Source: Sycobia sp. Sy_11
Lineage: Eukaryota; Arthropoda; Insecta; Hymenoptera; Epichrysomallidae
DNA length: 64,000 bases
Assembly (NCBI GenBank): GCA_018907035.1
Contig: JACCIC010000285.1
Coordinates: 372,001-436,000, forward strand
Direction of reading: 5' to 3'
The notes beneath the pieces were generated by a model. That model was not told where the DNA came from and made no database searches. It saw only the letters and a list, made by a program, of their open reading frames with translations. Of the stretch, positions 33,324 through 47,260 are shown piece by piece; position 1 is the first letter of the stretch, and each line of letters begins with the position of its first letter. The position numbers and the translations under genes are program-made.

Positions 33324-34455
33324 CGGGGGTGTTGCCAGAAATACCTGGCCCAACAAATAAAACTCAAAATTTTGGAAAAAAATATATTTCTTTTTCAACA
33401 TAATGTCCTTTCAGCTCTGTACACTTTTCCCAGTGATGTTCAATAAATTCGATACTCTTTTTATAATAAAAAATGTCAACTTCCTCATAATAGCCACTAA
33501 CTGCCGATATCACCTCTTCATTGTTGGAAAATCTTTGACCAGCGAGCCATTTTTTGAAGTCTGGGAACATAAAATAATCCATCAGAACTAAATCTGGCGA
33601 ATAGGGTAATACTTAACGTTGATAGTTTTTCCTTTTTCAAGATGTCAGTGGAGATTATCCCACACGTATCCCAAAAAATCGACGCCATAACCTTGCCTGC
33701 AGATGGAAGGGTCTTTGTCTTTTTTGGAGTCGGTTCTCCTTTTTGAGTCCATTGTTTTTATTGTTCTTTTATTTCGGGTGTGAAGTGGTGAACCCATATT
33801 TCATCCATGGATATGAAATTGTGCAAAAATTCGGCTTTATTTTTGCGAAACATTGCTAAACACTCAACTGAAACATCTTCACGACGCTGTTTTTGTTCCA
33901 TTGTGAGCAAACGCGGCACTCATTTTGTGCACAGCTTTGCCATCTCTAAATTTTCAGATAATATGCGATGTACCTCACTTTTTGAAATGCCTACCATGTC
34001 TGCTACCTCGCGCACTTTTAGTCGACGATCATCCAGTACCGCTTTGTGGATTTTCTTCAACATTTCTGGAGTCGTCACCTGGTTTGGTCGACCACTGCGA
34101 TGCTCGTCTTGGCAGCGCGTACGCCCATGTTTAAACTCTGCTACTCAATATTTTACTGTTGCAAACGAAGGTGCAGTGTCCGACAGAGTAGAGTCTAGTT
34201 GAGCTTTTATATTGGTTGGGCTGAGGCCTTTCAAGTAAAAGTATTGTATTACATAACTATGACCAATTTTTTCCATGTTTACAAATTCACTGAAATCGTT
34301 CGCTATTGATGGCTGTCAAATAAATACTAAACATCACGGCGTCTTCAAACTTGAGACATATGCTTTATAGGTTGTGTACTTTCTATTACAGTGGTACTTT
34401 CTGAGCAACTACCGCCGCCTCTAGGTCAGGCCAGGTACTTCTGGGACTACCCTTA
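33324..34455 (-). mobile_element. mariner element related to the 6721 copy, internally deleted
   Basis: Ends carry CCAGAAATACCTGGCC (left) and, as complement, CCCAGAAGTACCTGGCC (right), flanked by TA at 33322-33323 and 34456-34457. Length 1132 bp, short by a deletion in the middle of the transposase. Inserted into repeat X. Confidence 0.85.
33364..34274 (-). pseudogene. mariner transposase pseudogene (33-34 kb copy)
   Basis: Read from the right, an N-terminal part in broken frames covers the DNA-binding domains (near 34274-33910), then the first catalytic motif as MDEIWVHH (Thr of DET replaced by Ile) and GKVMASIFWDTCGI. A deletion removes the second catalytic HDN block. The C-terminal frame 33582-33364 starts at MDYFMFPDFKKWLAGQRF, which holds the third catalytic Asp, and ends ELKGHYVEKEIYFF. 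Related in sequence to the 6721 element's protein. Inactive. Confidence 0.8.
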
Positions 34456-34457
34456 TA

Positions 34458-38308
<3,851 letters not shown>

Positions 38309-38373
38309 GATACAGAGGACGAACACCGAACCCCTGATCACCTGAGCTGCGTAAAGTCAGCGCTATGAGCTAC

Positions 38374-38410
38374 GAGAGTTCTGGATCACCAAAAGTGATC
38401 CCGAACTCTC
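38374..38410 (+). other. 16-bp hairpin in the LINE 3' UTR
   Basis: GAGAGTTCTGGATCAC (38374-38389) pairs with GTGATCCCGAACTCTC (38395-38410) with one mismatch across a 5-nt loop. It lies 65 bases after the ORF2 stop. Likely part of the RNA recognised by the element's reverse transcriptase (inference). Confidence 0.65.
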
Positions 38411-38584
38411 TGATCTTATATACTTAGAGCAACAAAATATATAATGAAGTTTTGCAGCCCAGCCCGGAAATATAAAAAAATTTGTTATTTTTTTAACCGC
38501 GTCTCGTACATGTAGATTCTATTGTGTAATAAATAATTTTTATTCAACAGAAAATACACAGCGTTATTGGTGCACTCATAAAAA

Positions 38585-38676
38585 AATCAGAAATTGTAAA
38601 TAAAAATATAATACAGGATCAGAAATTGTAAATAAAATTATAACACAGGATCAGAAATTATAAATAAAGATGTAAC
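38585..38676. repeat. Tandem repeat, 32-bp unit, 2.9 copies
   Basis: Units begin ATCAGAAATTGTAAATAAA at about 38585, 38618 and 38650 and differ at a few positions. Confidence 0.85.
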
Positions 38677-38679
38677 CTG

Positions 38680-39297
38680 CTCTAATATAATAAAATATTA
38701 CACAACGCAATCTGAATTCTACTGCTGTTGCTTTCCAGTTGAAGTGAATGGAAAGCAATTGCAGCCTTTTGAAATTTCTGTGCCGATATATAGTTAAGAA
38801 CATGTCAAAAGGGATCATGGTTAGCACATGTACATAACTGTGTTAATTTTAGTTAGTATGGTAGGTTTCTATGTGTCAGTACAGGTTATCTTTATATACT
38901 AAGAAAATTTATACTAATAAAAGTATTAACATACTTAAATGTAAAGAAAGTCTTGTTGGTAAATTATATAAATACAAAATATAGAAATCGGAATTGTCAT
39001 ACAGAATAATAATAACTGTACAAATAATGTTGCATTCTATATATGGTATAAACCATCTCCATAATACGAGAAAGTACAAAATATCAAACGATTATTTCTT
39101 TCACCGTTTTCGTATACATGACATTATAGCAAAAGTAAGTTAAATGTATATATCTTATGCTTTGAAAAAAGTTTTTTTTTTAAATATAAAGTTATTTAAG
39201 AAACACTTTATTTTTAAGTAGAAGGCTCTTCTTTAGTTCGAGTTTCTATCACTTGTTGTCGGAATCTTATTTTCCATCAATAAGTTCCTTCTCGTTT

Positions 39298-39364
<67 letters not shown>

Positions 39365-39526
39365 GTTTGCAATTAATTTACAACTGAAATTTTATGCATT
39401 GAATAAAATACACTCGTTCAATAAATTAATTCACTCAAAAAATAAACATAAATATTTTATAATTTTGATGATAGAGATGTTGATAGTTTACTCAAATCAA
39501 AGATTATTATAATAACTAGTTTAAAA
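38680..39526. other. AT-rich spacer with (TA)n
   Basis: No gene seen. An uninterrupted TA microsatellite of about 60 bp lies at 39300-39361. Confidence 0.6.
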
Positions 39527-39732
39527 GAGGCCTACGATGGCTCGATCGCTAGAGCGAAGGACTACTAACTCGGTGATCCGAGTTCAAATCCCGGTCTTGG
39601 CCGATTGATACAGGCACCGCTGTAATTATTTACATATGCTTTGTTTACAAACACATCGTAGACCTCCGTCACTGATTAGCACCGATAATTGGAAGCATAA
39701 ATAAAGCGACGTTAAATAACATAAAAAAAAAA
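39527..39732 (+). mobile_element. tRNA-derived SINE, copy C (reference copy)
   Basis: Complete plus-strand copy flanked by a perfect 13-bp target duplication AACTAGTTTAAAA (39514-39526 and 39731-39743). Head AGGCCTACGATGGCTCGATC (from 39528) resembles a tRNA 5' half with a diverged A box; the B box GTTCAAATCC is at 39582-39591. The body contains TTTGTTTACAAA, then CATCGTAGACCT (39654-39665), complementary to the head at 11 of 12 positions. It ends AACATAAAAAAAAAA. It would be transcribed by RNA polymerase III from its internal promoter. Confidence 0.92.
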
Positions 39733-39744
39733 CTAGTTTAAAAA

Positions 39745-40694
39745 TTTTTAATGTTAAATTTACAAATGAATTAATGCAATAATTGTTCTTACGAGACTAA
39801 AACATTTATATTTATTCTAGTTGTTACATTGAAGAGTGGATTTAGTGTCTATTGCAGAGTCAGAATGAAAAGAATAATATTTTCAGGTTCTTCTATATAT
39901 AGGTAAATATAAATACTCGAAAGTCTTGAGTAAGTGCGCGCTCAAATGACAACCATACTTTTCTGAATCAATATAACATCTAAAAATGGTCGTAAAAATA
40001 TATAAACATTTTTTTCCTACTCAGACTCAACTGATAACTGGAAAGTGAATATATAACGGAGTCAATAGACGAATTACTTAAAACCGATGACTAAATGATT
40101 ATTGTATCAGTTTTATAAAATATAGGAATTCCATTGTATTATTAGTATAACGATTAAAAGACAAGATCCCTTCATCAAACTGACCTAATTAACTTAATTA
40201 TCGCTCTTTAATAACTTCTTAAAAAATTAGATTCATTTGTGAGAAATAATCAATTTTCATTTGTATATTTCCCAAGAAACGCGCTATAGCTTTGAAGCCA
40301 TCCATACGAAAGCGAGCACAACCCCTTTCATCTACTAGAAAAATCTGCACATGAATGCTAACACGACACAAAGGAGGTTAAGCTACAACATTTTAGGGCA
40401 TCTACAAAACCTCGGCAATATATTGAATTGTTCATGAGCATTGCGGGGGATGCGGGATCATGAAAAGTAAAAAAAAAAATAAAGGAAGGCTTCTCTAATT
40501 TCTCTTCTTGAAATAGTGCAAGAGTGGTCTGGCTAGTCTTCTATAGCTCATTTTGATAAGCACATACCCTCGTTCCGTAAAGTAGTTCAGGGGTTCTTCA
40601 TACCAGGGTTTTTACAAATTTTTTTGTCGAACGTTGTGCAGCCTATATAGTCCTGGGCTTAACGTAGTGAGTAGTCGATTAGACTTGGAAGTAT

Positions 40695-40746
<52 letters not shown>

Positions 40747-43690
40747 ACCACTTCAAGTGTAGAGTTCGAGCAAGATTCCAAGGCACTTGGAACTAAGCTA
40801 ACTAGTTTTAAAACTTTGGGAACGTACGCTCAAATTGATTTCAATCTGAGAAACGGTATTTAATTTGTAAAATAGAGTGTTATCAAATAATGTTATTAAT
40901 ATCTTCCGAAATATTAACTTATATAAAAGAGAATGTATTAAGAAAATTAAACTGAATTTATTAATAGAATCATTCGTTAATTAAATATTCATTATAAATC
41001 TTCAAAATGTTAGAAGACCTTATGTATATACATGAATTCATTAGAAGTTTTCTATACTGATCGTTCAATAATTCACCATGACTTAAAGTTACAAAAATTC
41101 ACAAATGCCGACATCTATTCTAATTTACATTCATTGTGTCAATTTTTTTAAAAGTTTATCTAAAGTACTTTTTTAAACTTTCTTAATAAATCAGATAATA
41201 TTTGTAAAACTTACTACGTCTTTCCAAATTAATATTTAATTTCATCATGGAGACTTACTAGATTGTGAAATCAAACATCCATTTCACTATCATTCATTCG
41301 ACTTACCTGCAACAGAAAAAAAATTATGTTAAAACAACCTAGTGAATAACCATAAAGAAATGTTTTTTTTTGTTTTATGTTTATAATTATCTGTTTGCAA
41401 CATTAATCGACGAAAAAAAAATTTTTTTCATATAAGAACAAAAAAGAGTGTAATGTAATGAATTTTATTTATTATTTTCCGTCAGAACTTTTTAATTATA
41501 AGTAAACCCCTTAATATAATAACCCCTGTTTGCAAGAGTATATAATTCTGTATGTGGTTGAACATTAATTTTATATAACAGTCTCACATTTATTGCAGAA
41601 ATGTTGCATACTCGATTGGACAAGAATATTATCTACATTATTCTCTATTCACAGATATAAATTTATAATTGGCTAACTCTTACGATACATTTTTGTACAT
41701 CTTAAAGAGTCATTCTACCTTGTTCTTATTCACAGCGTAGTTAGCGAGCGGGTCACTACCCTCCGGCGAAGTCTTCACGGCGTGTTTTCCGGAAAAAGGA
41801 AGGCAATTGACTCTCTCGTACTCGCAAAGACGTGACGAGGATATATAGTTATATGTACAGTATATATAGTTGAAAAGGTCCGAAAACAGATGTGAAATTC
41901 TGAAAACGAACGGAATCTTCTCTTCTCGCTGACTGCGCGCGCAACCTACAAAATCACGAGCCGCGACGATGTTTCTGTATGATGCTCACCGTACGTTACA
42001 TATAGCTTACACTTTTTCTTATTTTCCATGTTACTAAATTATATTTTAAACTTTTTTTGCACCTAGATTTATTTCTGTCCTAATAGAATGCAGAATACTA
42101 TAACGTGAAATATTAGCTTTCGAATTAAGTTCGTGCATTGTAGGTGTCATGTTTTTCAAGTCATATTATTTTAATATAGGACGAAAAATTAAGAAGTAAT
42201 TTGTTATGAATATTTCGAATTGAAAAAAATCGTGTGTAATCTTTTTCAGAAAAACATTTCATTTCTTTTTCCTTGTGAAATACTTTATAAAGGATGACGT
42301 AGGACTCTGACAAAAGTCTAAGGAGATAAAAGGAAAGTGAATAAATATTTTTTTACCATTTCTAATATAGAGAAAATATATGAAAATATCTATGAAAATC
42401 TTACATATGAAAGGTTCAAATATCCTGAAACAAGATTTTATCCTAAAATCTTAAAGAAGATTTTTTACCTTGACTACTTTACAGAAAACAATTTTTTCAA
42501 AAACTTCACTGAAAAATTGTTTAGAAATAAATTGTTTTCCAATTAACAAATTAGTTTGTTGCTGTTTGTTGTTGTTGTTGTTGTTGTTGTTATTGTTGTG
42601 AATTTTTTTTAGTATCAATCATTTCGTCTACAAAAGAAGCATCTTAGGCGAGACAGAGGCCCTTTGAAACCTATTAGTACCATGAACTAGTGAAGCATAT
42701 TTTCTTATTACTACTATCGAATATACAGTGGTTTTAGTGGATTAAAATCCAATTACTTCGAGATTGTGATATTATTTGAATTTGAAAGTTTTCTATAAAA
42801 ATAGCAACTAAAAATAGAAACTCAAAATGTTTATAACATCTTCTTTCGAATTTTGAAAATCATCGTGTTGAATGAATGAACGCCACAATTAAATAACCGA
42901 GACTTTTATTTTTTAATAATTAAGAAGCCTTTGATCCCCGATACCACCGGTCCACGGATACGATTCGAACGTCATTACTTCAGTTCCTCTTACTAGGTTG
43001 CCCTTAAAAGATCGCACATGAAAATCAACTTTACAAACAGTTTCTGTTCCATCTAATTCCAACTTTCATTTTCGCGAACGTGTACAAACGCGAAGAGATT
43101 TTCGTATCAATGAAAGAAACAAACCTTCCAAGATCAGCGCTTTCTCGTATCTGCTTTAATTCCTATAGTACACATGGCTTGATGATCGTTAGAGATGTAT
43201 ATTAAACAGATGTATGTAATACGGCTTCCATGGTGTTTTTGAGAACGAAGAAAGCTTTTGAAGGATGAAGGAACACATGATTTTTCGAATATAACCGATT
43301 AATAGCCGCGAATGTCTTATTCTACGTTCTTGTACGAAATTTTGAGCAAATGAAAGTTTTTTTTTTTAATTATTGTCAAGTCGTTAAGAAAAAGAACGTA
43401 ATACCTCGTAACTAGAATGTTAATATGACATTACGTGAAATGACATATATTATACATTACACCATAAATAACATTATAGTTATATAGCTGCTTGAAATGA
43501 AAATTTATTTATCAATAATGTGAAATATTTTAAAAATTTACCATATAATTTTGTATTAAAATTCATTCGAAAAAGTATTCTAATTAATTTATTAGAGTAT
43601 CCCAGAGAATCAATCAAATTTATTTTTATACAGTCAGCAATCTGTAATTTTTTTAAAACAATGTCCTTTTAAACTGAATCTACTTTTTAT
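39745..43690. other. Long AT-rich stretch, no gene seen
   Basis: Contains a GA microsatellite (40697-40741), a TTG repeat (42550-42600), a GC-richer patch (41740-42000) and the splice-site-like signal at 41301-41310. The plus-strand ORF at 42337-42546 is Phe/Asn/Lys-rich and shows no motif. A stretch near 40200-40270 vaguely resembles 51140-51240. If host transcription crosses here it is most likely intronic. Confidence 0.5.
41301..41335 (-). promoter_or_regulatory. Recursive-splicing (ratchet) site candidate, minus strand
   Basis: On the minus strand the sequence reads TTTTTTTTCTGTTGCAG followed without gap by GTAAGT (junction between 41307 and 41306), with a TTAAC branch-point-like string about 22 bases upstream of the AG. 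An acceptor fused to a perfect donor is the signature of zero-length-exon ratchet points in long insect introns. If real, a minus-strand host gene spans the window with a very long intron. Confidence 0.5.
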
Positions 43691-43744
43691 ACTTTGCAAA
43701 CTATATTGATGTTCATATCTTCTCTGTTTTAAATATCTACCTAA
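43691..43744 (-). mobile_element. Small Penelope-like element fragment
   Basis: The minus strand encodes GRYLKQRRYEHQYSLQS, matching the endonuclease of the Penelope-like copy at 46473 (GKYLKQRIYEHQYSLRS). Flanking similarity is lost. Confidence 0.6.
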
Positions 43745-43843
43745 TATAATATTTGTAATAATTGTAATAATTTGTAAAAAATATTTAATATAATATTTGT
43801 AATAATTATTCCACAAAAATTTCAACTCTTTATTTGTTCTTAA

Positions 43844-43948
43844 ATTTACATGTGCTTTGTTTACAAACACATCGTAGACCTCTGTCGCTGATTAGCACCG
43901 ATATATGGAAGCATAAATAGAGCAACGTTAAATAACATAAAAAAAAAA
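43844..43948 (+). mobile_element. tRNA-derived SINE, copy D, 5'-truncated
   Basis: Matches the 3' half of the other copies from TTTACATGTGCTTTG to the A tail (ending 43948); the tRNA-like head is missing. Confidence 0.85.
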
Positions 43949-44071
43949 CTCTATTTGGATTGATCAACTCGTATGAAATTTTTTGCTACATTATTCCGCC
44001 TTCGCCAAAAATTTAGTAAAAAAGAAATTGTAATTGAGGACGTGCATAAAATTTTCGAAAACTAATAGCCC

Positions 44072-44073
<2 letters not shown>

Positions 44074-44143
<70 letters not shown>
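44074..44143. repeat. (AT)n and (GTAT)n microsatellite
   Basis: About 29 AT units followed by a few GTAT units. Confidence 0.93.
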
Positions 44144-44147
<4 letters not shown>

Positions 44148-44859
44148 TCTTGCACAATCTACGTATTCATCGGTCTCCAAAAATTTCGCTCGAGTCTGGT
44201 GTGGCGTTCTCTGCACTCGGCAGCGGTGGCGGCCGCCGATGACTCAAGTGAAAACTGTGGTTCATTGTTGAATCTTGGAATAGATTTGAACCTGGTATGG
44301 TAGGCGTTTAAAGGTTGGAGGAGCAACTGCGAACAATGACACACACATGTTCACGCGTGGCGTGGCTAGCAGTGGTCGTCATATACTCCAAACGTTGTGC
44401 TCCGAAGTATACGGAGTAACTCGAGTCTCGTAGCCTCTGTCCCCTATTCTCCGTCAAAATTCTTCCCTCCAGGCTATCACTTGGTTAGTTTCAAAAACGG
44501 ATTTTACAGAATTTATTTAATAAGTTTATGCCTATATCGATGGTGTTGTCCTTTTTTTAGATGCGAATGAGTAGTCCACTCTCTTTGCAGAAAATGATTG
44601 GGCTGCTGTACGTTCTGTTCTGTGAGCAGTTCTATAACTTCTTTATTTGTGATTTAGATAAACGAGTAATTGATAAGAGTCTAAAAAGTCTGAAATATCG
44701 AATGATGCTTATAGTTCGAATGTAACTAATAAAGTGCATTAATTTATTACATAATTTAACGTTACAGAAATTCCATCTATAAAATGATTAAAAAACAATA
44801 GTAAATCTTTATAATTTCATTTTTAGTTTCTTTCATTTACAAATAAAAATAACAAATAC
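44144..44859. other. Unassigned, with a CpG-richer patch
   Basis: 44160-44480 is GC-richer, including a GCAGCGGTGGCGGCCGCC-type segment near 44221. No frame I can support as a gene. The remainder is AT-rich. Confidence 0.35.
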
Positions 44860-45080
44860 AGAATCCCTGGTAGAAATACATTCTATTTTAAAGGTATAAA
44901 CAAGGAATTTTCAAATGAGGATACCTAGTAACAGAGTATAGTGTTCGGAAGCAAATAGGAAAACGTTTGACGTTTTTTACGATCATTCCGGCCGATTTAT
45001 AATTATATTTTTTCAAGCTATTTTTAGGTATTTAAGGCTCATAATAGTTCATTTCGTATCAATATATTTTTTACACAATT
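44860..45080. repeat. Repeat X, copy 4
   Basis: Aligns with 32440-32650 (shared CCTAGTAAC, AAGCTATTTTT and CATAATAGTT). Ended by the Penelope-like insertion at 45084. Confidence 0.6.
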
Positions 45081-45083
45081 ATT

Positions 45084-45972
45084 TCAGAAGTTTTTGTGGA
45101 TGAAATGGTGGATGTTTTTAATTCTGTACATGACAGAATTAAATTTACAAGGGATATTGAAGTGAATAATCATTTGAGTTTTCTGGACATTAATGTCATT
45201 AAATGTAATAATAATAAAGTGAAGATTAATTGGTACAGAAAATCTACTTGGTCAGGTAGGTTTTTAGATTTTAATTCACACCACCAATTCGGAAACAAAA
45301 TTGGAGCATTAAAGGGTGTCATTGACAGAACAATTAAATTCTCACAAAGATTTTAGACAAAATAATTTACAGATAGTAAGAGAAACTTTCATTAATAATG
45401 GTTATCCAATTCAATTTATTAATAGATTAATTGCTGAGAGATTGTTTGACATTTATAATACCGAAAATAGACATAGTGCAGGAATTGATGTTAACGGAGG
45501 CAAAATTATTGTCTTGCCATATGTTAGAGGATTGTCTGAAAGAATTAAAAGACATTTTCGAAAATATAACATTCAAATTTTCTTTAAAAATAGCAATAAT
45601 TTGAGTAGATTGTTTAATAATTGCAAAGATAGGGATGATTTATGCTTAAAATCAGGAGTTGTTTACAAGATTAATTGCATGGATTGTGATAAATACTATA
45701 TTGGACAAACAAGTAGATATTTAAAAAAGAGAATTTATGAACATAAATATAGTTTACGTAGCTCACATATTACTTCCCGTATTTATATACGCTCACGTAT
45801 TACATATTCTTTTGATTTTGTGAATGTGGATATTTTGGAACATGGTATTAATAATAAGTATAAACGGGAGTCTTGAAAGTATTCACATTTCCAGGAATCG
45901 AAATAATGTGAATTTAATGTTAGAGTCTGGTAGATTGGACAGTGTTTGTCATTTCTTATTAAATTGATTGGT
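45084..45972 (+). pseudogene. Penelope-type RT end and GIY-YIG endonuclease, pseudogene
   Basis: The first frame (to 45354) carries HLSFLDINVIKC, WYRKSTWSGRFLDFNSHH and IGALKGVIDR, the segment after the polymerase active site in Penelope reverse transcriptases; the active site itself is upstream and missing. A stop and a frame change lead into the second frame (about 45340-45876), with NGYPIQFINRLI and then the GIY-YIG endonuclease VVYKINCMDCDKYYIGQT (about 45655-45712) and LKKRIYEHKYSLRS. Another frameshift near 45870 precedes the C-terminal end (NNVNLMLESGRLD). Such proteins nick DNA and prime reverse transcription in the nucleus. Inactive here. Confidence 0.82.
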
Positions 45973-46109
45973 TTTGGACAATTTGTGTAGAGGGGGAATT
46001 TATATTTATTAAATTTAATTTAATAAATTATATTTATAAATTATATTTATAAATTATATTTATTAAATTTATATTTATTGAATTGACTAAATTTGGTGGT
46101 GGGGATGGG

Positions 46110-46190
46110 TATATATAGATTAAAATATAAGATTTAGTTTAATCCCTGATGAGGAGCCGTAGCAAGCTCGAAACGTTGAACAAGTCTTCA
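46110..46190 (+). ncRNA. Hammerhead ribozyme-like motif 1
   Basis: Core CTGATGA (46146-46152), helix II GAGC (46154-46157) / GCTC (46166-46169) with an 8-nt loop, then GAAAC (46170-46174). Hammerhead ribozymes are known in Penelope-like elements of many animals. The same arrangement in the second copy has a different helix II with pairing kept. One unpaired base precedes helix II in both. Helices I and III and the cleavage position were not established by eye. Confidence 0.65.
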
Positions 46191-46209
46191 ATTAGGTAAG
46201 GGTGTTGGG

Positions 46210-46311
46210 GACAGTCAGACTGCACTTTACAAACAAAGAATTTTTTCAGCTAATATTTTATTTTCAGATTAATCTACGGGGGTGAATGTAAACAAGGACA
46301 GTCTGACTGTC
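46210..46311 (+). other. Conserved long-range stem with intron-like interior, copy 1
   Basis: GACAGTCAGACTG (46210-46222) pairs perfectly with CAGTCTGACTGTC (46299-46311). Just before lies AGGTAAGG (about 46194-46201) and inside TTTTCAG (46262-46267), resembling splice donor and acceptor. The same layout recurs in the copies at 46985 and 59759. Confidence 0.6.
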
Positions 46312-46317
46312 ATTATA

Positions 46318-46460
46318 ATTTTAATTTAATTTTTATTTTTAATTTTTATTTTATTTTTATTTATGTTTATTTTTATTTTTTATTTTATATTTATTTATTT
46401 TTATTTTTATTTTTTATTTTATTTTTATTTATTTTTATTTTTATTTTTTATTGTATTTTT
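46318..46460. repeat. A/T low-complexity tract (TTTTATTTTTA)n
   Basis: Irregular TTTTTATTT units for about 140 bp. A similar tract occupies 47020-47120 in the next copy. Confidence 0.85.
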
Positions 46461-46472
46461 AGATTGAATTGA

Positions 46473-46805
46473 TTGGACTGTAAGACCAATAAAAAATATT
46501 TATTAATTTGTAAAGATTGTGACAAATATTATATTGGACAAACGGGAAAGTACCTAAAACAAAGAATATATGAACATCAATATAGCTTACGAAGCATGAA
46601 TGGCACATCCAGGCTAAAAGAACATAGTTTAAACTTGTTACATTCTTTCGACTTTGAAAATGTAAATATTTTGGAACATGGTATTAAGAATAAATATAAA
46701 AGAGAAACTCTTGAAAATATTCATATTTTGAAGAATCCCAATAATGTAAATTTAATGTTAGAGTCGAGTAAATTGGATAACATTTATCATTCCTTATTAA
46801 TATAG
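46473..46805 (+). pseudogene. GIY-YIG endonuclease domain, Penelope-like (partial)
   Basis: An open frame of 110 codons covering the endonuclease: CKDCDKYYIGQTGKYLKQRI, EHQYSLRSMNGTSRLKEHS, FDFENVNILEHGIKNKYKRE and the C-terminal NNVNLMLESSKLDNIYHSLL. It lacks the start of the domain and all of the reverse transcriptase; its first residues are translated tail sequence. The frame is cleaner than the first copy's. Without the polymerase it could not retrotranspose. Confidence 0.7.
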
Positions 46806-46894
46806 AATTTATATTTCGCATTTAAGTTAAAGAAAAAAGGGGGTCCTATAAATGTTATACTATTAAATTTAAGATGGGTATGGGTAATATAAAG

Positions 46895-46980
46895 TAGCAT
46901 ACTGGGTTTCAATTTAGTTTAGTTCCTGAAGATGAACCGTAGCGGTTCGAAACGTAAAGGTGATACTAAATTTAAGGTAG
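46895..46980 (+). ncRNA. Hammerhead ribozyme-like motif 2
   Basis: Core CTGAAGA (46926-46932), helix II GAACC (46934-46938) / GGTTC (46944-46948) with loop GTAGC, then GAAAC (46949-46953). Compared with motif 1, both strands of helix II have changed while pairing is kept, which supports an RNA structure. Confidence 0.65.
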
Positions 46981-47260
46981 CGGGGGCAGTCAGGCCATCC
47001 TTTAATAAAATAAAATATTACTTTTATTATTTTTATTTTATTTTATTTATTATTTTATTTTTATTTTTATTTTATTATTAATTTTATTTTATTTTTATTT
47101 TTAATTTTAATATAATTTATTGTAGTAATAAGTTGTATTTCAGACTCTACGACGGTGAATATAAACAAGGACAGTCTAACAGTCATTATTTTAGCTAATA
47201 TATAATATTATAAAGACTGCAAGGCCGATAAAAATATTTATTAATTTACTTCAAAACAGT

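Larger units (their letters stand above)
45084..46311 (+). mobile_element. Penelope-like element, first copy, 5'-truncated
   Basis: Encodes the end of the Penelope-type reverse transcriptase and a GIY-YIG endonuclease, then a non-coding tail with a hammerhead core (46146-46174), a conserved long-range stem (46210-46222 with 46299-46311) and an intron-like segment. A second, shorter copy of the tail follows at 46895-47260 and a third at 59735. The start falls within the reverse transcriptase, so the copy is truncated. Confidence 0.82.
46465..47260 (+). mobile_element. Penelope-like element, second copy, heavily deleted
   Basis: The sequence around 46470-46505 (GACTGTAAGACCAATAAAAA and on) matches tail sequence at 47215, and passes directly into endonuclease coding sequence. 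The copy thus lacks all of the reverse transcriptase. Its own 3' tail has a hammerhead core (46926-46953), the stem and the intron-like segment, ending near 47260. Confidence 0.75.

Noticed and set aside
40160..40330. A further copy of repeat X
   Set aside because: Only a weak resemblance to 51140-51240, which is itself outside the defined copies; too little to annotate.
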